A stretch of DNA of 64,000 nt from Onchidella celtica (GCA_963931925.1 OZ007579.1:40641335-40705334), one strand, 5' to 3'. Shown: positions 44,446-53,639, numbered from the stretch's first letter. Notes: generated by a model not told the origin, from the letters alone. Translations and numbers: made by a program.

Positions 44446-44630
44446 GATAGACATTTATCACTCGATTGCAGTTCCCACAAGAACTCAGCGTGAGAAAAGC
44501 ACACTATTTCTAGTGTTTTCTACAATACACAAAATACATCAACTAAATGATCATGAAAAAAACCCTTAATTTTATGTCCCTAAGAAAAAATTCTTACGAA
44601 ATCAGAATTCGCCCACACACAAAAATGGGA
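44446..44630 (+). repeat. Dispersed repeat family E, copy 2
   Basis: Matches 22190-22385 in the same orientation: GACATTTATCACTCGATTGC, AGTTCCCACAAGAACTCA, TTTCTAGTGTTTTCTACAAT, AAATTCTTACGAAATCAGAA. Confidence 0.6.
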
Positions 44631-45244
44631 ACGTTACCCAAAAAAATACTGTTTACCCTCTCAATCTTGTGTGTGAAAGTTTACAATTGCCTTGTAACAA
44701 CTAACAAGCCAAGGCAAACAAAATATACGACATTTGAGGGACACTACTCATTTTTCAATAGACCACTAGTCGAGTACATCCATAACGTATTGTGTGTGTC
44801 ACGATTGCTTTGTCTCGGATCTTGTCTTGTGGACTGCCGGGGTTAAGCGGGGCCTAGCGTGTGTTAATTAGGCAGAAACAAGTTTGTCTTTCTATTTGAT
44901 TCAACTTTCTATTTGATTCAAAGAGAATTCAAGTCGGAAGTCCAAACTGACAGAAAAGACTTGAATCAGTGCGCTACAGGCAAAAAATGTGCAGGTCTAT
45001 TTATTTTGTCAAACACAGAATATATTATGCGTCCTTTGATCGTAACACGTCGCTTGAACCCTCTCACATTCAAGGTGTACAATTGTTTTTCGCATATTGA
45101 GAATTATACCTCAGTCGCGCACCCAACTGAGCAAAAACGCAAGCAAGGTACTAATATAGAAAAAGATGCGACACCGTGACAAAGGCTACTGGGGGAAAAG
45201 ATTAAATGTAAAAGGCTAGAAAAAGGAGTCAAGGCTCTATCACC
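44631..45244. other. Unannotated spacer
   Basis: Short direct repeat of TTTCTATTTGATTCAA around 44889-44920. No gene was recognised. Confidence 0.4.
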
Positions 45245-45648
45245 GTGCTGGCAGCATTTGGGGAAAAAAAGACAAAGCACGCCGAAAGGCGGAGGAAGCA
45301 GCAGCAGCTGCAGTGGCTCCACTGGCGGGTGCCCCCATCACCACCACCACCACAGAAACAAGAGGTGATGGAAGCAGCGGCGGCTCCTGCGGCAAAACGC
45401 AAGATTACTGACAGTGGAAGAGAAATGTTTCCTCATTTGGCCAAGAAATCATGTGGCGCTGTGGACAGCAGGTCCCCCTTCTCGTATTGCTGACCACAGA
45501 CCACGTAAAACGCGAGAGGGGGAACCAGGGAACCAATTTCTGGGCCCGGGCACAAAAACGCAAGACCTCAGAAGACAGCAATCAGGCCGGACCTTCATGG
45601 GTGACCGTGTATAGAGGCCACCAAAGCCAACAGAAAAAGGATGACTAA
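45245..45648 (+). other. GC-richer open stretch upstream of the 12-residue repeat array
   Basis: This ~400 bp is distinctly GC-richer than its surroundings and is open in overlapping plus-strand frames (45245-45493 and 45451-45648) encoding charged, Ala/Pro/Gln-rich sequence. The second of these ends in QSQQKKDD with a stop at 45646-45648. The next codon begins the open array frame in the same phase. It may be a remnant of the same coding unit with a nonsense change. No domain was recognised. Confidence 0.25.
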
Positions 45649-46671
45649 CAAAGTAGTCGGGCACAGAACTCCCCAAGTAAACACCCAAGTAAACAACGAT
45701 GGACAGAGGAGCCAAAAGAACCAGCCGACGCCACGAAAATAAAAAGACCAAAAGAACAAGCCGACACCACGAAAATAAGACCAAAAGAACAAGCCGATGA
45801 CACGAAAATAAAAAGGCCGAAAGAACAAGCCGACGACACGAAAATAAAAAGACCGAAAGAACAAGAAGATGACACGAAAATCAAAAGGCCGAAAGAACAA
45901 GAAGATGACACGAAAATCAAAAGGCCGAAAGAACAAGCCGACGACACGAAAATAAAAAGACCGAAAGAACAAGCCGATGACACGAAAATAAAAAGGCCGA
46001 AAGAACAAGCCGACGACACGAAAATAAAAAGACCAAAAGAACAAGCCGATGACACGAAAATAAAAAGGCCGAAAGAACAAGCCGACGACACGAAAATAAA
46101 AAGACCGAAAGAACAAGAAGATGACACGAAAATCAAAAGGCCGAAAGAACAAGCCGACGACACGAAAATAAAAAGACCAAAAGAACAAGCCGATGACACG
46201 AAAATAAAAAGGCCGAAAGAACAAGCCGACGACACGAAAATAAAAAGACCGAAAGAACAAGCCGATGACACGAAAATAAAAAGGCCGAAAGAACAAGCCG
46301 ACGACACGAAAATAAAAAGACCAAAAGAACAAGCCGATGACACGAAAATAAAAAGGCCGAAAGAACAAGCCGACGACACGAAAATAAAAAGACCGAAAGA
46401 ACAAGAAGATGACACGAAAATCAAAAGGCCGAAAGAACAAGCCGACGACACGAAAATAAAAAGACCAAAAGAACAAGCCGATGACACGAAAATAAAAAGG
46501 CCGAAAGAACAAGCCGACGACACGAAAATAAAAAGACCGAAAGAACAAGAAGATGACACGAAAATCAAAAGGCCGAAAGAACAAGCCGACGACACGAAAA
46601 TAAAAAGACCAAAAGAACAAGCCGATGACACGAACATAAAAGACAAAAAGAACAAGCCGACAACAAGAAAA
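45649..46671 (+). CDS. Open frame of 12-residue repeats (36-bp array, ~25 units), no ATG
   Basis: A plus-strand frame of 341 codons is open from just after TAA 45646-45648 to TAA 46672-46674. After a short lead (QSSRAQNSPSKHPSK...) it consists of about 25 copies of K-R-P-K-E-Q-(A/E)-D-D-T-K-I, then degenerates. Unit variation is AGG/AGA, CCG/CCA, GAC/GAT and ATA/ATC, all silent in this frame, plus GCC/GAA (Ala/Glu). Units alternate AGG..GAC and AGA..GAT, giving a 72-bp higher-order unit. The frame has no in-frame ATG, so if translated it would need an upstream exon. Minus-strand frames of 381 and 382 codons over the same DNA are open too, but there the same changes alter residues (R/W, P/S, Y/D, V/I). 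Gene status is unproven; a noncoding satellite is the main alternative. Confidence 0.35.
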
Positions 46672-46770
46672 TAAAAAAACCGAAAGAACAAGCCGACGAC
46701 AAGGAAAGAAAGACCCGACGACAAGAAAGAAAAAGACCAAAAGAACAAGCCGACGACGACAAGAAAAGAA
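45712..46770 (+). repeat. 36-bp satellite array
   Basis: Head-to-tail 36-bp units (AAAAGGCCGAAAGAACAAGC plus CGACGACACGAAAATA), strictly in register from 45781 to about 46640. They then degrade into shorter, irregular units to 46770. Higher-order dimers (72 bp) are visible. Confidence 0.97.
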
Positions 46771-46924
46771 AAAGACCCAATGAACAAAAACATCAGAATT
46801 AATGGACCAGTGGACGTAAATGATAGAACTGTTCGTGCCCTTTATGTGGTGGGCAGGCAGGAGTCGTATAATCTAATTTTATATTCTCCTTGGACCAGTG
46901 AACGTTTTCATAGGTTTGCTCGAT

Positions 46925-46963
46925 AGATCTATATATATATATATATGTATATATACACACACA
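46925..46963 (+). repeat. (TA)n/(CA)n microsatellite
   Basis: TA repeat passing into ACACAC immediately before the foldback element at 46966. Confidence 0.9.
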
Positions 46964-46965
46964 AC

Positions 46966-47034
46966 AGGGTGAACCAAAAGTAGAGGTTACAAATTTATAT
47001 CTAAAACTGTATAACCCTACTTTTGGCCCACCCT
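46966..47034. mobile_element. 69-bp foldback mini-element
   Basis: Inverted ends about 24 bp long: AGGGTGAACCAAAAGTAGAG then GTTACA at the left, and the complement of the right end AGGGTGGGCCAAAAGTAGGG then TTATAC. The ends begin AGGGTG and mirror each other with 4-5 mismatches. This looks like a minimal MITE of the Tc1/mariner-like AGGGTG type, but no clear target duplication is visible. Confidence 0.45.
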
Positions 47035-47107
47035 TATTAACTTGTCCTTTGTGCAATGAGACTTGTGAGTGTGTTGCACAATGTAAGTTACACATACAGA
47101 TAAGCGA

Positions 47108-47330
47108 ATGTGGACTTGAGATTTTTCGTTGCAAAAGGCTTCTGAACCACTCAACACTCAGACATCAGAATGGATGTAAGAGTGCACAGTTTTTAATAGA
47201 AGTCTCAAATCGGTGTAGTTTTTTTTTTATTGAAAATTTATTGTTTCACCAATTTTAGATCTATTTCGAGTCATGGTTCGCCATTTTAAGGTTTCGTTAT
47301 CACTTCCTGCGATGTGTTCACTATCAAACA
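47108..47330 (+). mobile_element. Helentron-like element H2, partial copy e
   Basis: The 5' part (TGTGGACTTGAGATTTTTCG, TTGCAAAAGGCTTCTGAACC, AATGGATGTAAGAGTGCAC) matches 35390-35500. The part 47258-47330 (GATCTATTTCGAGTCATGGT, TCACTTCCTGCGATGTGTTC, ACTATCAAACA) matches the complement of 33270-33350. The 3' hairpin and CTAGT end are absent, so the copy is truncated. Confidence 0.6.
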
Positions 47331-48069
47331 GGGGGTTACGAGGTTACGAAAGAATGCAATGCCAGCATTCAGAAGGGAATAATAGACTGGCTCCACAGCT
47401 AGCCGCTGTGCAAGTTCCTGAGCCTGGAAAGAACTATTTCACCGAAACAAGGCAATTGCAGATCCTCGCCATGCAAAAGGTGTATGGAAAGGTATTGGAA
47501 AAGATCATTGCTGGTAGTGTGTATGGTACCGTTCCTGGCAATGAGACACCAACTTGCTTCCTAATCCTTTGGGCAGTTACCGACCTGGACACTAACTACA
47601 CAGTCAATGCGTATCGGTCTTGGCCTATGATGGATGTGAAGGATTCCAACAGAAACAGGAAACAGTTTCGGCTGCTATTGATCTTGAGCATGCGTACAAT
47701 TAGGCGGACTTTAATTTACTAATCTATATTTCCCCCTTATGGATCCGGGCCCTATATGTGGCTTGTAAGGTGGACTGCAGCAGCCTTGATGGCGAAGATG
47801 GTCCTGCTGCTGTTACTGGTGTTAGAGACAATGAGACAGCCAATCAATCTACTTGCCGGCAACGCTGCTGTCCGTGGAGACCCGCAGTACGATAGGAAAG
47901 AGCTCCTGCAGATGATCACCCTCCGATTGCGAGCGGAAGAAGAAACAGATGCCCCCAACACATCTCTATGCCCCAACATTACTAGAACGAGTGCGGATGG
48001 ATACAGACGGTGAAGGATGTGCGGCAGTGCCGGGCAAACCCGACAAAAATATAGAACCAGCTGGGCCAC
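47331..48069 (+). other. Unrecognised open stretches, possible decayed coding sequence
   Basis: Two successive plus-strand frames (47273-47722 and 47756-48013) encode mixed, non-repetitive sequence, the second with RGDPQYDRKELLQMITLRLR. I recognise no domain. Composition is more gene-like than the surroundings, but a stop and a frame change lie between them. It could be an old transposon ORF or part of a host gene. Confidence 0.18.
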
Positions 48070-48655
48070 TGGTACCGTAAGTAGGAAAATCTTGGAGTGG
48101 ACTTTGGAGTGGGGAGAGGTGCGGGGGAGGGGGGGGGGAGAGGAGGGTTGACCGGTTTCCTAGGATTCTGGTTCCTACCAGCAAACCATGCCAAACCACA
48201 CACTATATTCACACTGAATAAACTGTTGCTTCATTTTGCAGAACCCAAACATCAAAAACATTTAATTTACTCTCTCTTTTGCCTGGTAGGAATCTTATTT
48301 GTTTACATTTGGACGATAAGGTTGGTGAAGATTGCGCTGTAAGATTTCTTTATCGGCACAGCCGAGGTTATTTTCAGCCACGAACGTTTCAGCATACACT
48401 CAAAGAAAGGCGCGTTTGTCCGAAATAGAAGGGCTTTTTCTAAACTCGTGACGTAGCGGTGTTTTTTGACGTCACTCATCTCTTAGTACAATTTGAGCTA
48501 GAGGGCGAACATGTAATCACCTAAAAATTCTCGATAAAGCAATGAAAAATTATAAAACTTGGTGTATTGTCTTACGTTTTGACGACGAGTTACCTCACAT
48601 TCATTTTGGACCAAAACCAGTCTTCACTGTATATATATATAAAGTATATTATTAT
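48070..48655. other. Unannotated spacer
   Basis: G-rich run near 48120-48140. The end of the stretch is a TA repeat (48630-48645) that borders the LTR element insertion site. Confidence 0.4.
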
Positions 48656-48660
48656 GTATG
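48656..48660. repeat. Target-site duplication GTATG (left)
   Basis: GTATG immediately precedes the LTR and is repeated at 51875-51879 immediately after the other LTR. Confidence 0.9.
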
Positions 48661-49058
48661 TGTTAGTGGTGATAACAAACAAAGAGAGGTCAGTTGTAGC
48701 CGGGAAGATAAGCAACTTTATTCTGGTAATATTTACAGGTCATTAGTTATATACAGTATCGCAGTAGATGTACATAATAATGCATAGAGTAATGAGGGTC
48801 ACCAAATATCAATAAAGATAAAGTCATTCACACACTTTCATACTTTAGAATAGGTGACCTAATGTATTACCAACTCACTGAGAGTAATGCAACATGAAAA
48901 GTAATGTAAGTAAAGTGGTGGTGTTAATTAATCACACAACGCATAAGAGGTAAATTATTTCCCTTACTATGTAATTAAGTGTAGGTCTAACCAAGGGCAG
49001 TAACTAAGTAAATTACATGTATGCATAATTTCCCTTGATTATATATGGATATATAACA
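48661..49058 (-). repeat. 3' LTR (398 bp)
   Basis: Starts TGTTAGTGG and ends GGATATATAACA on the plus strand, so it has TG...CA ends and a 5-bp terminal inverted repeat (TGTTA/TAACA). By eye it is identical to 51477-51874. On the minus strand it contains TGTATATAAC (TATA-like, about 48745-48755) and AATAAA (48717-48722). Confidence 0.95.
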
Positions 49059-49068
49059 CCTCCCTTCT
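49059..49068 (-). promoter_or_regulatory. Polypurine tract
   Basis: AGAAGGGAGG on the minus strand abuts the inner edge of the 3' LTR, the position expected for the plus-strand primer in reverse transcription. Confidence 0.75.
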
Positions 49069-49149
49069 AGCCTGAAGTGCATATGGTGAAGGCTAAAAAC
49101 TAAAATTCATGCTACATAAACATGATAAAGTCGCGTCTTGTCGAGATCG

Positions 49150-49370
49150 GTCCTTGCCACCCCATGTCAGAATGGTGTGGTAGGTCTCGGTCTCGTCCGC
49201 TCCTATCCACCCTATGCCAGGATAGTGTGGTAGGTTTACGGACACGTCAGTCCTGGAGTGCGGTCCTTGCCACCCCATGCCAGGATGGTGTGGTAGGTTT
49301 CCGTACTCTGTCATAGGTTCAGTCCTTGCCACCCCATGTCAGAATGGTGCGGTAGGTTTCTGAACCTTTA
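49150..49370 (+). repeat. Four imperfect ~50-63-bp repeats in the element's 3' region
   Basis: Units start at about 49151, 49201, 49264 and 49323 with TCCTTGCCACCCCATG, then TCAGAATGGTGTGGTAGGT or CCAGGATGGTGTGGTAGGT, followed by a variable spacer. They lie between the ORF end and the 3' LTR. Confidence 0.8.
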
Positions 49371-49503
49371 CAAACAAATCAGTCTCTATGTCTCTGTCGT
49401 CGAGGACGTAGCTGATCTGTATGCCGGCGGCAAATTGGTCCATCTGGTAGAATCTTGACTTCAAACAGGCTGTGGCCAATGGTTGCCGTCACCTGTGCAG
49501 ATT

Positions 49504-51147
49504 TCATTTGTCCTTACGCCCCCCTTTGAAAGACAAAGCGAAGCAGGGATCACCAACGTTGAACTTCGGTTGACGGTCGGCAGATTTGACTATAGCTTTC
49601 TGTCGTCTGCGTTGTCTTCGACGGGCTGGTGGAACATCTGGAGTCTGGTCGACGGCATCGGGCGGACTGGCATGTCGTTCTCTCGCGGGAAGGATGACAT
49701 CAAGCTTGGTCCTGATTTGACGGCCATTCAGTAGTTGACTGGGACTGGATCCACATGGTAGAGGTGTACGTCTGTACAGCATCAGGAATTCCGCACACCA
49801 GTTTCGACAGGATGTCTGCAGGACTGCATCCGGTTTCAAATCGTCGATAACTTTGTGTAGGAGATTGTCCACTGAGATTCCCAATCGCTTTGTGGTTGCT
49901 CTTCCAAGCAGGTTAAAGTCCATCTGTGTCACGACGAATTTCTGTATACAAGTTGTCTTGGCATACGATGTATGTAGAAATATTTCGCCCGTCACTGGTA
50001 GTTTCTGACCTGAGGCACACTTGTACTGGCATTTCACAGTGGTGAGTTTAGGGGACTTCAAACTGCGCCATGTCTTGGTTGAAATGAAGTTGTCCCTAGA
50101 ACCAGTGTCGATTTCAAACTGGACAGGCTGGTTGTTGACGCAGCATGTCTCGGTGATTGGTCCCGCTGTATTCCAACGGACAGTTTGTATCCTCTTGATC
50201 GGACGTTGTTGTCTTTTCTTCTTCCGACAAGCTGACTCTATGTGCCCTTTTATGTTACAGAAATGGCACACGGCGTTAGCGAACCTGCACTCATTTCGGC
50301 TGTGCTGTCCTTCGCATCTGCTGCAAACAGTCTTCTTCGTTGTCGGTTTGCTTGACTTTTTAAACATTGATGGATAGCCCTGGACTTGAGTTTGCTGTTG
50401 AGGGTTTTGCTTGCATTTTCTTCTCTGATTGAGCTTGAAGACTTCGCCGTCACTGGTACCGGATGTTTCTTTGGCCACCTTTGACGCCTCCTCGACCTCT
50501 GCCGCCACCTCTACTGCCTTGCTGAAGGTCAGTTCGTCATCTTTAATCTTGAACAGTGCCTTTATGACCGCTTCATTTTTAATGGAGCAGACAAATCGTG
50601 TACGCATGGCCTCGTCAAGTGGGTCTTGGATTGATGCGAAGTCGCAAGTCGCTGCCTCTTGACGAATGCGAGCAGCCAGTTGGTGCACACTTTCTGCAGT
50701 CTTTCTGTCAGTGTAGGTCCAAAATTTAAATCTTTCCCGCACAACGAAACGTTTGGGGTCGAAATGTTCCCCCATCCAGGTCTTGATAGTTTCAATGGTT
50801 ATTTCGTTGACGTCTATCGGCGGGGTCTGTTGAGAAGCTTGGTTTTTTAGCATCTTGTAGACCTCACTGTTCTGGTTGGTCAGAAAAATGTCAACCTTTT
50901 TTGCTTCTGGTATGGAGTTTGCCTTTGTGAAGGTGGTAAACCTTGCCCAGTAATCTGACCACAGTTCTATTGTTGAATCAAATGCTTCGAACTTGGTGTT
51001 GGTGACTGGCTTGTTCATAGCCAAAGACATCAGTGCTTCCATCTGCTGTCGCTGCAGTTCCATCTGTTCTCGTTGCTGTTCCATCTGATTACGCAGCAAA
51101 GTGATGAGGTCTTCTTGTGACGTTTCTGCAGCTGGAGTCTTCGGCAT
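49504..51147 (-). CDS. Gag-protease-(integrase C-terminus) fusion polyprotein
   Basis: 547 residues. Residues 1-40 are Gln-rich and likely coiled-coil (repeated QMEQQREQMELQRQQ-type). Residues 52-225 resemble a Gypsy Gag capsid region (FEAFDSTIELWSDYWARFTT, VRERFKFWTYTDRKTAES). Zinc knuckles are C275-x2-C278-x3-H282-x4-C287 and C294-x2-C297-x4-H302-x4-C307. A retropepsin-like protease has D347-T-G-S and a downstream FNLLGR at 411-416. Around residues 435-450 the sequence jumps directly to an integrase tail: FLMLYRRTPLPCGSSPSQLL, NGRQIRTKLDVILP, then a basic linker and FNVGDPCFAL (GPY/F-like). RT, RNase H and the integrase zinc finger and catalytic core are absent, yet the frame is uninterrupted. 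A functional Gag/protease could assemble particles, with RT and integrase supplied in trans. The start at 51147 is the first Met of the frame, downstream of the primer-binding site. Confidence 0.85.
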   Translation of the reverse strand: MPKTPAAETSQEDLITLLRNQMEQQREQMELQRQQMEALMSLAMNKPVTNTKFEAFDSTIELWSDYWARFTTFTKANSIPEAKKVDIFLTNQNSEVYKMLKNQASQQTPPIDVNEITIETIKTWMGEHFDPKRFVVRERFKFWTYTDRKTAESVHQLAARIRQEAATCDFASIQDPLDEAMRTRFVCSIKNEAVIKALFKIKDDELTFSKAVEVAAEVEEASKVAKETSGTSDGEVFKLNQRRKCKQNPQQQTQVQGYPSMFKKSSKPTTKKTVCSRCEGQHSRNECRFANAVCHFCNIKGHIESACRKKKRQQRPIKRIQTVRWNTAGPITETCCVNNQPVQFEIDTGSRDNFISTKTWRSLKSPKLTTVKCQYKCASGQKLPVTGEIFLHTSYAKTTCIQKFVVTQMDFNLLGRATTKRLGISVDNLLHKVIDDLKPDAVLQTSCRNWCAEFLMLYRRTPLPCGSSPSQLLNGRQIRTKLDVILPARERHASPPDAVDQTPDVPPARRRQRRRQKAIVKSADRQPKFNVGDPCFALSFKGGRKDK

Positions 51148-51455
51148 CTTGAGGCACGGCTGGGCTACTTGGCACAGCTGACTGGCGGTTTACAATTCGA
51201 GATAGCTAAGAGCGAGCTACTCGGTGTTTTAGAGCTAGCCGACACGTTGCTTGGCTCTATGTACAGCTTTAGGTCCGCTACTTGGATCCGGGTGGTTGGT
51301 CCGTGAGCTGGCTTGGGTACTAAAGCTGCTTGGCTTGCTGCTGGTCTGATTCCGCAGGCTTGTATTGGCTTCCTTCCGCTTGTAAGGCTTGGCTGGCTTG
51401 GGTTCTTGTAGTACTAGTAGGCTTCAGAACTTGAGTGACATCAGAACTTGTGAAG
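51148..51455 (-). other. 5' untranslated leader of the LTR element
   Basis: About 308 bp between the primer-binding site and the ATG, with recurring GGCTTG / AAGCC phrases (plus-strand TTGGCT, GGCTTGGGT, GCTTGGC) and no open frame of note. This is where a packaging signal would be expected. Nothing specific is identifiable. Confidence 0.6.
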
Positions 51456-51473
51456 ATCCCATCCTCGTCGCCA
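51456..51473 (-). promoter_or_regulatory. Primer-binding site for tRNA-Ser(GCU)
   Basis: The plus strand reads ATCCCATCCTCGTCGCCA, exactly the CCA-ended 3' tail that I recall for metazoan tRNA-Ser(GCU). On the element strand this is TGGCGACGAGGATGGGAT, beginning 3 nt after the 5' LTR. A tRNA-Ser primer is known for Mag-lineage Gypsy elements. Confidence 0.85.
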
Positions 51474-51476
51474 ATT

Positions 51477-51874
51477 TGTTAGTGGTGATAACAAACAAAG
51501 AGAGGTCAGTTGTAGCCGGGAAGATAAGCAACTTTATTCTGGTAATATTTACAGGTCATTAGTTATATACAGTATCGCAGTAGATGTACATAATAATGCA
51601 TAGAGTAATGAGGGTCACCAAATATCAATAAAGATAAAGTCATTCACACACTTTCATACTTTAGAATAGGTGACCTAATGTATTACCAACTCACTGAGAG
51701 TAATGCAACATGAAAAGTAATGTAAGTAAAGTGGTGGTGTTAATTAATCACACAACGCATAAGAGGTAAATTATTTCCCTTACTATGTAATTAAGTGTAG
51801 GTCTAACCAAGGGCAGTAACTAAGTAAATTACATGTATGCATAATTTCCCTTGATTATATATGGATATATAACA
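51477..51874 (-). repeat. 5' LTR (398 bp)
   Basis: Directly repeats 48661-49058 and shows no difference by eye. On the minus strand a TATA-like TGTATATAAC lies at about 51561-51571 and AATAAA at 51533-51538, so R would be very short if both are used. Confidence 0.95.
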
Positions 51875-51879
51875 GTATG
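51875..51879. repeat. Target-site duplication GTATG (right)
   Basis: Matches 48656-48660. Joining the flanks would restore ...TTATTATGTATGGGTGTG. Confidence 0.9.
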
Positions 51880-52124
51880 TATGGGTGTGTATGTGGGTGT
51901 GTTTCATTCTCCTGTCCATTTTTTTTTTTTTACTTGTTTAATTTAAATAAGAGAATATACACAACTTAGGCTGTTAGGGGACCGTATGGTTTTTACGCAG
52001 TATAGATGAGCAGTGAACGCAGCTCAAACTACTTACATTTATGATGGATACATTGAATATAAGACTTCTTATATAATTATTATCTTTATATATATCAAAT
52101 CATGTTTACTTTTATCTTATTATA
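51880..52124. other. Unannotated spacer
   Basis: GT-rich start, then AT-rich. No gene was recognised. Confidence 0.4.
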
Positions 52125-52516
52125 AAAAAAAACAGTGGCGGGAGTAATTCATTGTGCTGCAGTTTTGGCCATTTTTCTTTGCTCGACGCTACAGCCTAAG
52201 TGACTAAGTGTCAACGACTCCACTCCAATCGCTTTTATATCGACCGATTATGTTGATTCAAGTTTCAGGTAATTTCAGATTAAAAGTAGTAAAAAAAAAA
52301 TAGAATGATGTTTTGGCTCCCTGTAGTAAACCCACCGCACCGGAAACTGTATTAATACGCGTTCAATTCGGTGCCCTACCAGAAATGAGTGAGTAGTGCT
52401 CTGGTGCGCATGAAATCCGTAGTAAAACTAAAATCTGGGAAGCTTTTTAGACCAAAAAGAGATGGAAGGGTGGGTTCACAGGTTAATCCCGTATAATGCC
52501 GGGAACTTCATCTAGT
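52125..52516 (+). mobile_element. Helentron-like element H3, copy b
   Basis: Same block order as 42888-43321, with a ~30-bp deletion after the CTACAGCCTAAGTG block. Ends with hairpin CCCGTATAATGCCGGG (one mismatch), AACTTCAT and CTAGT (52512-52516). The 5' end is not defined beyond an A-run. Confidence 0.7.
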
Positions 52517-53637
52517 TGTTTAAAAAAAAGATAGTACCTACAGAAAAATGTAAAACTATTGTGATAAATTAATCATTGCCAATTCAAGCGTACACAGGTC
52601 AGAACGGAAGGGATTCAGCACCATGGTCTATTCAACAATGTACGATTTTACAATTTATTATCTCCGCCGACCTGCCTTTACCAATCAATGCCGAGTTTTT
52701 TGCATAATCTCCTGTTAACCAGTCGAAAAACGGGTTTCGGAACTGAAAAGCCGAGTTAACTGTCAGTTCTGTTCTCTTGTCGGGAACATTTCCTGCAGAT
52801 TTAACACCCGAAAAACTAAAACAGCCGGATACATGTAGACATGTAGAGATAAGGAAAATATCAAGAGTTAGACAAGAATGTCAATTTATCCAGTTTACTC
52901 ACACAGCCAAGAGAAACACTCGAATCTCCCAGCACAGAGAAAAATTAATGCAGAAAAGAAAATAATCCGCACTGTTCGAAAAAACACCGAAAAACAGATT
53001 TAGAACATCTCCACTACCGACTATGACATCACGAAATAGAAAACACAAATAAACCAACAGAGAACAGTGCACGTTGGGAGCTACCGAGCTTATTAACTGG
53101 ATCAGAGCTAAAAAAAAAATAAAAAAACTGGATCAGAGCAAGGACAGGTTCCCATGCTTTACCTGCCAATTTCTCTTATTCCATTTTCTTTTAGCTTTCA
53201 TTTCAACCCCCTTTTACCATCAGGTAAACAAAAAAACTCAGCGCTTGCGAGATGAAATCTCGAGCGTGTAGGCGAGAGAGGTTTTCGTTGCACTCACACA
53301 CCAGCAGTTTCCGTGAACTCGCTGGTGAAATGAGAGTTTCCCCAACTCCTGAGAAAACCACTTGTAGATCTGCAGTATGATCAAACCCGTGCAAGGCTGG
53401 CAACATGCTCCCCTGACCAAATGGAAAATGTAGCCCCCCCCCCCCACCCCCACCCCCCCTCCGAATCTGTAGCCATCAGAAAAAAAAAATGAACGGGGAA
53501 AACGGGAAAGGCCATAGATATACACTACTGAACGGGAGAGGCCGGTCAAGATTAACCCCACCCCGCTTCCCATGTGAGAGATTTAACAAAAAAAAAACAA
53601 AAAACGGAGAGACCGGAGGCAAATGAACAGAAGGAAC
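52517..53637. other. Unannotated spacer
   Basis: C-rich run at 53434-53458. The phrase ACTGGATCAGAGC is repeated at 53096 and 53128. No gene was recognised. Confidence 0.4.
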
Positions 53638-53639
53638 GG

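Larger units (their letters stand above)
48661..51874 (-). mobile_element. Complete non-autonomous Ty3/Gypsy-like LTR retrotransposon
   Basis: The element is 3,214 bp on the minus strand: 5' LTR 51477-51874, primer-binding site 51456-51473, leader 51148-51455, one ORF 51147-49504, a repeat-bearing 3' region, polypurine tract 49059-49068, and 3' LTR 48661-49058. It is flanked by 5-bp duplications GTATG. The LTRs are 398 bp and appear identical on reading, so the insertion is very recent. The ORF joins Gag and protease to the integrase C-terminus with RT, RNase H and the integrase core missing, so it cannot retrotranspose unaided. It presumably depends on an autonomous relative elsewhere. Ty3/Gypsy assignment (Mag-like by its tRNA-Ser primer) is inferred from Gag, protease and integrase-tail features. 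Confidence 0.9.

Noticed and set aside
45595-46793. Minus-strand frames of 381 and 382 codons (FRVVGLFF / FIFVSSACSFGL repeats)
   Set aside because: They are open because the 36-bp unit has no stop in those frames. Unit differences alter amino acids in these frames but are mostly silent on the plus strand.
48661-51874. Endogenous retrovirus with envelope
   Set aside because: No room for, and no sign of, an env-like ORF between the integrase tail and the 3' LTR; that region holds short tandem repeats.
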